Origin: Marisa cornuarietis
Lineage: Eukaryota; Mollusca; Gastropoda; Architaenioglossa; Ampullariidae
Direction of reading: 5' to 3'
Assembly (NCBI GenBank): GCA_004794655.1
Contig: SMMW01000559.1
Coordinates: 2,666,001-2,730,000 of the forward strand
Length of the DNA: 64,000 bases
Each line of letters starts with the position of its first letter. Position 1 is the first letter of the stretch. Positions 28,301 through 38,166 of the stretch are shown piece after piece. The position numbers and the translations under genes were made by a program. A model generated the notes under the pieces. It saw nothing but the letters and a program-made list of their open reading frames with translations. It did no database searches and was not told the origin of the DNA.

Positions 28301-31300
28301 AATACCAACCGACCTTAGCGACGGGGGACTTCCCTATTGTCGTCTGCTAGTAAATGGCGTTGTCTTGAACTCAGTGCTACCACGGACCTTCATGTGCCAT
28401 TTATTAAATTAATTCTTAAAGTATAGGGTTTTTCGTAACAGAATAATCTATACAATTGTGTCCGAAAAATCAAAAACAATGCTTTTTTTAAAAAATTGTT
28501 AGTGGTAGAGCAAGTCAATAGCATCTGTTGTGACGATGTTTTTATATGATAAAATTGACGATAAACCCACATGCGTTTTCTATAAACAACCAAAATACAT
28601 TTTACAGAAAATACTACTGTTGATTTTGCAATCAGTCTTCTTTAACAAGGTTCTTATGACAGAAAAACTTAATTACTTCTAAAATTTCTTCGACGTTAGG
28701 AAAGCCCGCCATTTTGAAAATCGGAAACGGAAGTGAAAACCTAACATTTGTAGGGTTTGATACAATTGGTCACTCCTATGATAGCGCAAAGAGGCAACAA
28801 ATGAGAGACACTCATCCAGTACATGAAGGTCCGTGGTAAAAACAGTGGAAGGAGAGGATTGGGTGCCACTTTCTACATGCATTAGACACAGTCAACCACT
28901 TACATTCACAACCCCTCTGGCCACTAGACTATGGGATCCTTTATGTTTACCTTTTATGTCCACTAGGTTGTGCATTGTGTGTGTGTTCACATTTAATTTT
29001 CTAGTGGCAAGCAATTGCCAGAGTACAGAAGACTGTGGATGGAGGGCAACTTGTGAAAACGCCACTTGTACCTGCCACAGTGACCACATACTTCATCTCA
29101 ACGGCAAAGACTGCAAAAATGGTAATTATCAAAATCCCATTTTTTTATTTGCACTGCTGGCATAATAAACTTCAGTCACTAAATTTTAACAAAATGTTTC
29201 CTTCACGAATAATTTTTTGGAATTAAACTTTATATCTAGCAGTTAGAGTTATATCTACATTATTTACTTCTAAATCTATCAATGTTTGGCAAGAATATTT
29301 ATAAACTACTTGTATCATGCTGTAAGAGGCTGCTGTAATTATCAGGCAGTATCTCTGTGCTGTGTGGGAAATTCATAGTTACTCATACTGTTCACAATCT
29401 ATACATTTATACATATAATGTAAGTTTATTGCATAACAGACATCAATAAAAGCTTTGTTTTTCAGAATCTTGTTCTGCCACAGACTGTCTTGAATGCTTT
29501 CAACCTGACATTTGTTGCAGGTAACTTGGTTTAGATGATTTGCATGAAGTTTGTCATTCCTGTAATACACTATTATGATTTGAGAAAATTAAGAATTAAA
29601 GCATTAGGATTTAATCTGTTTTGTCTTATTTTCTGCTTTTTAAAAGATCTTGTGTTATAGCTTTCTGCAATCATAGTTGTGGGAAGTGAGTATTTAACTT
29701 GAACCACTTTTCTGAAAAGACACTGCTCAGTTTCAGTTAAGGGCTTGCTATTTTGGTCAGCTCATAGGGGAAATGACTCATTTTAAGTACCACTGATTCT
29801 TCAGTGATTGTTAACAGCCAAATTGACACATTTATTGTGCACTTTGATTCATGCATGGGGTCACTACTTAGTTGACTAGCAATATGATTGCACCCACAGT
29901 GAACGTATCATGCATAGTTTGTGCTGTTGAAAACCAAAGCTTTGCTTAGTAACCTGTAATAAATGACATTTTATATAAGAGGGTTTTTTTTAAAGAAACT
30001 GTACTTGTACAGCTGTGTTGTCTCTGAACCCATAACTGAAGCAATCATTTGCTCCTATTTATTATCTGCATATCTGCTTTTCTTCTCATCTGTTTAGTGT
30101 GACATTAAATTAATCAAATGCATGTGTATTTAAAGTACTTTGCTTGATTGATTTCTGTGTACTGGTATGATTTCTATTTGCAATTTTTTTCCAAAATACC
30201 TCAGGTTTTATCTCTGGATGATTCTGGTAATCAGTAAGCACAAGACTTTCAGACTCCACTAAGGCATTTCCATTTTGAACCCGACTGCATCCAGATGAAC
30301 GTCATTGCTAGATGACAAGTCTTTTCATGTTCAGACTCCAGCTTTGCTTTCATTAACCCCTTCTTGATCATTGATTCATTAAATTAGGAAACACATCTTA
30401 GAAGATGATTAAATGGTAAATCAGATTAAAAGAAACCAAAGCTGTGTTTGCTTTAGGTGTGTCAAATTTATTCTTGCTGATGATCGAAGTTGTGTTGATC
30501 AATGCAATGGTGTAGCTGATGTCGTCATGGACGAGTCTTTCCAGGGCAACATTTGCAAAGGTATGTTTATATCCTTTCTGTTGGCATTAGGAAAAAATTG
30601 TTTTAGGGAAACTACATGTCAGAATTATTGAAGTATTGTTTACTTATGACAAAGTGAATAATGTTTTTTCATTTAATATGGTCATCATACTTCATCATGC
30701 AGCATATGTACATAGATTAACAGTATTGGGAACACTGCTAAAGAGTGCAGAAAAAAGCATATATGTATACATCTCTGGACAGCTCTGATGCAATTCACAT
30801 TCTAACTTTAATTAACGCAGAAAATTAATTTTGTTAACCATTTTCAGTATTTGAGAATTTTACAGAAACGGAGAATGTAGTCTGTATCTAGATGCTGCTT
30901 GTATGTCACCAAATCTGTGTTTCTTAACTAGCTGTTGTATAAATCTAGTAGTCTATGTTCATTTTATTTGGAATTTGTGCAGGATCTGACAAAACTAACA
31001 TCATCATCGGGGTGGTGGCAGGAGTGGGTTCTGCATTAATCCTCTGTATGGTCATCATCCTTGTTGTGTGCGTCCGTATACGAAAGACGAGGTGAAGGTG
31101 GTTTTCTGCTTTGTCCCATTTTGTCTCATACATTTCTGCTGGATTCTTGTGTTTTTCATATTAATCTGCATGCTAAACATGGCTAATTAAAATAAAACCC
31201 TTATAAATTGACTTTTCATTTTAAAAAGTGCTTTGTTATGGCAGTAAACATTGGCAGAGTATTCTAATTGTTTTAGTTTTTGTGTATCTATTCATGACCA

Positions 31301-34300
31301 TTCTCTTGTTCAGATTATTTTCTCCCCTTTTTTCTAGTTATATTTGAATGTCTGCCCTATTGTGCAACACCAAGTAAACATTTTATTGCAGTGTATATTT
31401 TGATTGGAAACCTTTGCAGACACAGTTCTAAGTAGCAGTTACATGCAGTTTACTCAGTAGTTCGTTATGTCTAGAGCAGCAAGAAATGTTTGTGTGAGAA
31501 AAAATAAAGCAGATTAGTGTTCCTTAATGTTCTGGTGCCATTTAAACGTTTTGCTAGGAAGAATGTCAGTCTGCAAAAGCACCATTACAAGCCACCCAAT
31601 ATGGAGATGGGCTCTGTTAAACAGGTGTGTCAGTTTATTAGAGGTTTGTGTTACTTGTGTGATTAATGTAGAGTTGGAAATAAGAGCTTACACAGTTTAT
31701 AGTTTATAATTTGGCTGCCTTGGCTAATTTACTGAGCTTAATAGTAAGGCATTAGCTGTTTCAAGAATTGACTGCACTGAAGTAACAAAAAACATTAGTA
31801 GAGATGCTTGTAATTGTCATGATGATAAACAGCATTTATATCTTGTGTGATTTTAAAAGCTGTTTCACACCCCATATTTTAACAAAATATACATTTTGTC
31901 AAATGTTCGATATGTCTTACTGTACTTAATAATAACTCTATCTTCCATCTCTTCCCCTAGCGCATGCACACACACACATACAAACTTGCAAATAACCACC
32001 AGCATTATTATGCAGTAAAGTGAAAAAACAACTGTGTTTTGAAAGTGAAAATGGTAATATTAAATCACGTGGTAGCTGTCTGTTTTTATGAAATGTGAGT
32101 ACTGTTTGTTTCAGTTCCCATCATACATCAACCACGCTTTTGGTACGTGTAAAGTTTGTCTAAAGGATGATTATTAATAATTATGGATGTAATTATAAAG
32201 GCCATAAATCTTTGTGTACAGTGTTTCAATCTTTCTGCCATTCAGTTTTTTTTTTCTTTCAAATTAAGCCTAATTTGCCTTCTTGCCAGCTGCAATGTTT
32301 GTGTTTGAAAAAGGCATGCAAAGATTGCTTTTAGTTGCTGGATTGTGCCTTGAACTGAGCACAGAATAATCCTGGTCTGTTTACATCTGTTTCTTACCTT
32401 TTAATAATTGTGCTGCAGTGATGGGTTCATTCTAACTTCATATAATGTCATGGTGTATACAGCTATAAATAATTACTGTTGAAAGGCCACACATAACTGA
32501 CATTAATTAACAAGACTTTGTTGACCCCCAGCAGTATTTAATGTTTATTTGGTAGTCCACGACTAGGTTACAGCCTGGAGAGGAGTCAAGACAGACTAAT
32601 TTAGGACATTGACTGACAAGCAAATGTTGATTGCAGTGCGCTACTTAAGTCAGGATATGATTCTACTTTACATGTTTAAGAGCTCTAAGTTGAACATAAG
32701 TGTACTCTTCAGAAGATGGTTTGCTTAGACTAAATAGCAAAGACTGTGTGCATGTTTATGCATTCATTTGCGTGTATATGTAAGTACATTCTGTACAGAT
32801 CTACTCACTAAAGAGTGCGCATTAAAATATGCTGAAAATGAAAACATCCCCACTTACTTGGTATGGAGAAAGCTTATTTGCTGAATTGTCCAGTTACAGA
32901 AATGACACAAAGAGATGATGTCAGAGTCATGTCACACAACAACATATATTGTTATTGATGTAATTAACATAAGATTTACATTCCATACCTGTTCAGTTGT
33001 AGTGGATTATAGATTCAGTGACCAGAGACTCTTTGGAAAACACCATGATCTATGACCTGCTCTTTCCTCTTCTTGAAAATGTTTCCACTTATAGTCATTC
33101 TGTGTTTTCCTTGTGGCCCAGGCGGGCGCCACTAATTACTTGACAGCTTTTCTTATCTTTTCCGTATCTGTAACTTTCTGATAAAGGTCAGGACTCTCAA
33201 TTCTTGAGAAGGTCCGCCCAGCTTTAGGACTTCTGTCCTTTCTCTGAGCTTGGCCTATGCTCGAAACAAAAAACGAAGAGGATCTAGTTTAAACTTATCC
33301 CATCCCTTAACCATAAAGATAAGTTATTTGTGCTATTTCACATGTTTTTTGAGTGATTTTATTTATCACTCAGCAAACATTTATGATGGGTGATCTTCTG
33401 TTTCTGTGTTCTATTTGAGTTTGTTAATTTATTCACAATTCCAGTTTGATCTAAAGCATTTCATCATGAAAATATACCCCCCAAAAAATCTCTTGAATTT
33501 CTTGTGCACTCTTGTAGTCTTAAAGAATAGAGCAAGGTTGTTGTCATTATTTCTTGTATTAAAAGTTTATTTCTCAAACATATTGGTGAACACTTTACAG
33601 TTGCTGAAAATGTCAAGATGGGAGTTATTGACCCTGATGTGTATGCCACACAACTGGAAGAGCTTAGGCCACATACACATACCCTGATGCAGCTGTTGTC
33701 ACAAATACGGCCTAAATTGCGTGCTATGGATTCCTGTGATCCAAGGATTCCTACATATAAGTATGAGTCACGATCTTTATCCAATGATAATTTTGTGGGA
33801 GAATATGGTATAAAGTAAATACAAATATTCCTGAATTCATTTTCAGATTTTTAAATGAAATGTCACCCTTTTTGTTGGTCCTTAGTACATATGACAGGTT
33901 TCATTTTTTTAAGCTTTTCGTATTTTCTCAAGGATAATTATTTTTCTTTCTTTTTTGTTTTTTCCTTCAATCTTTGTCTTTGAGGGCAAGGTTTGAAACA
34001 TACCACTTTTGAGCCTTTTGTTCATTATTATTTCATCTAAGCATAACAGATTTTTGTAATATTTACCTTTTTAGGCAATATTTTATATAGTATGTAAAAG
34101 CTACTTAAGTACTTCTGATAATTCTTAAATAGTTTTGAAAGTTCCTTTCACTGCTTCAATGGTACTGTGTAAAGTCTAACCATTTTTTAAATGTATTTTT
34201 ATTGTGGCTTACCTGTCCATGCAAGTGGCTTTCCAGGAGTGTCTTAAAGAATGATATAAAAAAAAGCCTTAGAACATTTCTCAGAATCAGCATAATCTAG

Positions 34301-35924
34301 GTATGTGATGAAAGATCAGGGTAACTGCTCTAACTCAAAGGCTTATCATAACAGGGGAGTTATACATCAGTTGTGTAGAGTACTCGTGCTGCTCCATCGT
34401 CAAGATAATGGGAGCAGTATACCATCGGATGCATTGGGTTTGATTGAATGGGCTCAGCAGATGCTGGAGGACCACCGACAGCAGCAGGAGGTGAGTTGAG
34501 TGTTTACTTAGGTCAAGGCTATGTACATTCTTTCTGATTAACATTTCTATCATAATTATTTTCCTCAGTTCTATTATTTCAGTAAGAAACTCATGCAGAG
34601 AAAATGTTTTTTAAATGTGTGCTGAACATGTTGGAAACCAACGTTTGATGTGTTGGTAGCTCTTCCTTGTGAATGTTGTATAGTAGGATGGTGTATATAT
34701 TTAATTAAAGAGTGTGTTTTTGTGTGTGTGCATGTGCATGCATTGGTGAATGGTTTGGATTGATGTGTGCATGACTATGCATGTGACAGCTTCAGCCAGA
34801 CCCAGTGGGGCCCGATGTGCTCGGTGACCTGGGGCAGGGCAGGATTTCTTACATTGATGTGGATGTGGGTACAAACGTGCTGCCTTCTCCTGTTGTCTAT
34901 GCACAGCCACTTGGCATGAGCAACGAATCCCTGCATTCCGACAGCAGTGTCAACCCTTACAGCTCAGTTCCAGTCCCTCTCTTTCAGGACAGTGCCCCTG
35001 ACAAGTCTCAGAAGACATACGCCACAATTCATCGCAGCCCATCTGTGCCATCTGCCATCAACAGCGGAAAGAGCATCTACGGTCGCTCCACACTACAAAA
35101 GGGAAATGATGGCGCCAAAGGGAAGAACAGAATCACAGGTTATTTTGCCAATGGGCGATACTATGACCCTAACCCTACTCCTCAGCCAGAAATTTATGCC
35201 CCTGCCAGCTCTTACAGCGATCGCAGTACTGTGTTACTGACCACATTTGTTCCTGATCGACCACGTTCACGCTCATTGTCGACTTCTGAAGCCTCTAGTG
35301 ACGGGTGAGCCATTTAATCATTTTTATTTATGTGCTTTCATGAGTGTATAGATGACATTATTTCCCTAAAGAATCTATTTTTAAGTGTGACTAATTACAT
35401 TACCAGGTAAACGTATAAGTAAAGGTCGTGAAGCCTTCTGAATGTGGTGGCAGCAAACGTCAGGTCATTGCTTGTAGAAGGTGAAGCTTAATTATCTTCC
35501 TCCTTTATATTTTATGTTCCCTTTTTATAAGATGCCCATCTACTTGGTGGACAAAGGAGTTGTATAGTCATGCTCCCAAAATAACCTTCAGCTGATGACC
35601 TCTTGCTTCAAAGTCTTGGGCTTTAACAATAGGTATCTTTACTTACACAAGGTACACTGTAAGGGAGTTTTTTTTCTTGCTGTCTAGGATTAAGTCAATC
35701 ATTAAGTCAGTCATATTTGATGAGAAGGATAACATAAGAATCAGAATAGATGGTGAGGCACAACTGTTATTAAAGTCTGTCTCATGCTTGGTTGTTGATT
35801 TATTACATTGGTAACAGGCCTTTTTTCTATGTTCAGGGAACCTGTGGATGGTGAGGGAAGTGATGAAGACTATGATGTGTTTCCTTTTGATCCCAAGGAA
35901 GCTACTGACCCAGTAGAGGTGTAA
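25338..35924 (+). CDS. unassigned single-pass type I membrane protein, EGF-like/furin-like Cys-rich ectodomain
   Basis: Eleven coding exons: 25338-25422, 29005-29121, 29466-29520, 30457-30560, 30983-31091, 31558-31624, 32115-32142, 33601-33760, 34355-34490, 34790-35304 and 35837-35924. They give 487 residues, and all phases match. Order of parts: signal peptide (VVLMLLASFM), a six-Cys EGF-like segment, a nine-Cys furin-like segment, the membrane helix, a basic stop-transfer (RIRKTRK), a helical cytoplasmic region of about 95 residues starting at VIDPDVYATQLEEL, then a long disordered tail with several Tyr motifs and an acidic end (EDYDVFPFDPKEATD). I do not recognise the family, so the receptor-like role is inferred from topology only. 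An in-frame upstream ATG at 25299 would add 13 residues. A 25-codon upstream ORF (25259-25336) ends one base before the ATG at 25338. Confidence 0.78.
26114..26255. mobile_element. 142-bp hAT-type MITE
   Basis: The ends are imperfect 15-bp inverted repeats (CAGGGTTTCTCAACC left, GGTTGAGAACCATGG right) of the kind seen in hAT elements. They are flanked on both sides by the same 8 bp, AACTAGAG (26106-26113 and 26256-26263), the duplication length typical of hAT insertion. There is no coding capacity, so it is a non-autonomous copy. Confidence 0.85.
27878..28945 (+). mobile_element. tRNA-derived SINE, split by a later insertion
   Basis: The left part, 27878-28018, begins with a tRNA-like head: A-box-like TAGCTCAGTGGTTAG and B-box-like GGTTCAAGGCC, about 35 bases apart. 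Its body then reads through GAGAAGGTAAAAA and resumes after the inserted element at 28837 with AACAGTGGAAGGAGAGG, continuing to about 28945. The acceptor stem does not pair, so this is not a working tRNA gene. The right boundary is approximate. Confidence 0.65.
28019..28836. mobile_element. 818-bp terminal-inverted-repeat element
   Basis: The ends are inverted copies of a 32-bp sequence beginning CCACGGACCTTCAT, with 30 of 32 positions identical. Direct 6-bp repeats TAAAAA flank both sides (28013-28018 and 28837-28842). There is no transposase-like ORF inside, so it is non-autonomous. A third copy of the terminal motif (CCACGGACCTTCATGT) lies inside at 28380 in the left-end orientation. I cannot assign a superfamily. 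Confidence 0.8.
29005..30560 (+). CDS. ectodomain exons: EGF-like and furin-like Cys-rich segments
   Basis: Exon 29005-29121 has cysteines spaced C-x5-C-x5-C-x4-C-x-C-x12-C, an EGF-like arrangement. Exons 29466-29520 and 30457-30560 carry nine cysteines in the order CSATDCLEC, ICCRC, SCVDQC and NIC, a spacing like furin-like or growth-factor-receptor Cys-rich repeats. One N-glycosylation sequon (NAT) is seen in the first. The domain names are my reading of cysteine spacing. Confidence 0.65.
30983..31091 (+). CDS. transmembrane exon
   Basis: The exon encodes a Gly-rich start (IIIGVVAGVGSALIL) continuing into CMVIILVVCV, a single hydrophobic helix of about 25 residues. It is followed by RIRKTR, a positive-inside stop-transfer, so the N-terminus is outside the cell. 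Confidence 0.9.
32115..32142 (+). CDS. 28-nt microexon of the membrane protein
   Basis: It encodes FPSYINHAF plus one base and lies between TTTGTTTCAG and GTACGT. It links phase 0 to phase 1, so the reading frame of the cytoplasmic exons depends on it. Skipping it would frameshift the protein. Confidence 0.7.
33601..34490 (+). CDS. cytoplasmic helical module (two exons)
   Basis: Exons 33601-33760 and 34355-34490 encode about 95 residues with regular Leu spacing (YATQLEELRPHTHTLMQLLS and VIHQLCRVLVLLHRQ) and a second helix, LGLIEWAQQMLEDH. The pattern looks like a compact folded helical domain rather than a linker. I cannot name the family. Confidence 0.7.
34790..35924 (+). CDS. cytoplasmic tail exons of the membrane protein
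   Basis: Exon 34790-35304 encodes 171 Ser/Pro/Tyr-rich residues, including ISYIDV, NPYSSV, KTYATI, SIYGRS and RYYDPNPTP. Only ISYIDV fits the ITIM pattern (I/V/L/S-x-Y-x-x-I/V/L), and a single hit in a long tail can be chance. Exon 35837-35924 ends in the acidic stretch GSDEDYDVFPFDP and a TAA stop. The composition indicates disorder and possible phosphorylation or adaptor binding. Confidence 0.75.
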
Positions 35925-36510
35925 TTCTGGGCTATTTCACAGCCACTGTGTGAATGTCATGTTCTTTGCAAGGTTATTCTCCCCTACACTCAAGATCAAA
36001 AAAACTTTGGCAGGAAATTACTTTTAATCATACAGTAGCAGGTTGTGTTTGCCAAGAAGAGCATCTTCAGGATATGCAGAAAGGAAGAATTCAATCATCA
36101 TTTTCAGTCACATTCATACAGCTTTAATAATTTTAATATTGCAGCAGACAATTTTTAGTAATATAATTTTTTCTAAGATAATTTTCTGTGAGTTTGGGAG
36201 GAGCAAGGATACCAATGTAATGGCAACTTGTGATGAAGAATCTAGCTCTAAATATTGTTTAAAAGTAATTCTTTTCTTTATTTCCCCCGCTACCTCTTCC
36301 ATCTTTTTACCTCCACCTCACAACCCTGTCATGGAGCTTCTGTGGAGTCATTTACTTGTGCCTGATAAGCCACTCAAGTGTGTTATCCACCTATAAAGCA
36401 TGTTAATCTACATAAACCATTATACATGCCACATTATTTCCAACAGGGTTACTGAAACAGGTATTTTGTAAGCCCATCATTGTATTAAAATTGTGTTCTT
36501 TTATTTAATG

Positions 36511-36705
36511 TTGCATTGTGCCATTGGGCAGTTCAGCGACACAACTGTTAGCGGTGTCACCAATACAGTGAAGGTTGGTTGTCCTGGATTCAGCTCTCAT
36601 CTTGGGCATGCTGGGTTTTTTTTTGCATGTGGCATCTGTTTACAGGGCTGGCTGCCTTGCCATGATATAGCCTTAGTTGCTGGCTTAGCATAAAACACCA
36701 ATTGC
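36511..36705 (+). mobile_element. SINE copy A (tRNA-derived type)
   Basis: It shares with copies at 40888 and 48207 the order: tRNA-like head with CACCAATACAGTGA, a B-box-like GTCCTGGATTCA, CTCATCTTGGGCATG, CTGTTTACAGGGCTGG, then a body ending CATAAAACACCAA. Boundaries are approximate. Confidence 0.6.
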
Positions 36706-37994
36706 CCCTCTCCTCTCCCCCATATTCTGCCATCACATGAGATTTTTTACTAAAGTTAACAACCCTGATCTTCCTACCACATCACTTCATCAGCTGAAGA
36801 GTTCTGTCTCCCACTTTTCATCGAATGGCATCTTCTGGTGAAAGTAATCTGTGATTTAAGGGGAATACATTTGCCATTTAGCAAGTCAGAGTGCTTTAAG
36901 ATGATTGTGATACAAACTGTTGAAATATAGATGCATAACATGTATGTAAATGCCAAACATTTTAATTCCTAGCTTTACTCTGAAGCGTCAAGGAAATTTT
37001 TTTTTATTTCTTTAGATTTAAGTCTTTAGATTTTTTAGTTATTTGATGAAAACCCACAGTGCTGTTAGTTCATTGCTACATTTAGTATCTGAAATGCCAT
37101 TTTTGAACTTTTGAACTTTTTCTACTTGTTGGTACTTGCCAGAATAAATAAGCCTATTTCACTATCCACAGTTAATTTAGTTATTGTCAAGTAATCTCAC
37201 TTTTCCACTTTTTACTAAAGCTTTCACAACTCTTGGCCTGCTGTGTGCAGGATGCTCAATTCCATCACTATAATTATAATGCAAAAAAAACAAACTTGAC
37301 AGGTGCAGCATTTAGTCTAATTGTCTTTGCCTTATTTAATCTTATAATGCATTGCAGCATAGTGCAAAACTCATCATAGTATAAAGAAAATGCATTCCAT
37401 AACAAGCATGTTTTATTCCAAAACAGAGTCCTTTTGCTCTGCTGTTGATGCAATTCCATTTATCAGCATTCTGAACTTTAATATACATATTTGTAATGAG
37501 GCCTTCTAGATTTCTGCAACTTTGTTTGGATCTGAATAGATTTTTTTTTAAATTGCCATTTGACCAAGCTTTGCTCATCCAGGTTTCCGGTGTCTTGTCA
37601 GGTGCAGTGACTATGAGCATAGAGGCAGAGCACATCACTGTCAGGTTGTGAAAATGACTTTAGCTATCCTTTATAGTTATCTCCATATCCATATTATATA
37701 TCTGTAGTATATTGTTTTTGATTTTCATCAATATTTTGTCTATGCTGTTCTGCAGCTTTGCTTACTATTTAAGTACAATCTTATACCTCATTTAAAGATA
37801 AAAGACTTGTCTGTGTTAATCTTGCAAAATGGGAAAAGCAATAGATGACATTATATTACTGTGTATAAAAATGCTTGTGAAATGGGAGCAAATGTTTGCT
37901 GCAGTGTCTGGTAATTTAAATTTGTGTCTTGATTGTGTGCCATATTATGTATTTGTGTCATGGCTTGTCTCCACCTTTTATTTTCTACTGCAAG

Positions 37995-38166
37995 TCATAT
38001 GTACAATATATGTATGGTGAACTACTTCTACAAAGACATCTACATCGACATTAGAATGAGAATGGTTTAATGTTTCTTTTTCATATGTACAATATATGTA
38101 TGGTGAACTACTTCTACAAAGACATCTACATCGACATTAGAATGAGAATGGTTTAATGTTTCTTTT
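37995..38166. repeat. perfect 86-bp tandem duplication
   Basis: Two identical 86-bp copies, 37995-38080 and 38081-38166, begin TCATATGTACAATATATG and end GTTTCTTTT. Perfect identity indicates a recent event or an assembly artefact. Confidence 0.95.

Larger units (their letters stand above)
24568..29004 (+). other. leader introns of the membrane-protein gene, rich in mobile-element relics
   Basis: The signal-peptide exon at 25338-25422 interrupts otherwise non-coding AT-rich DNA. The second intron (25423-29004) carries a 142-bp hAT-type MITE and a SINE split by an 818-bp inverted-repeat element, listed separately. The rest shows no gene. Confidence 0.7.
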
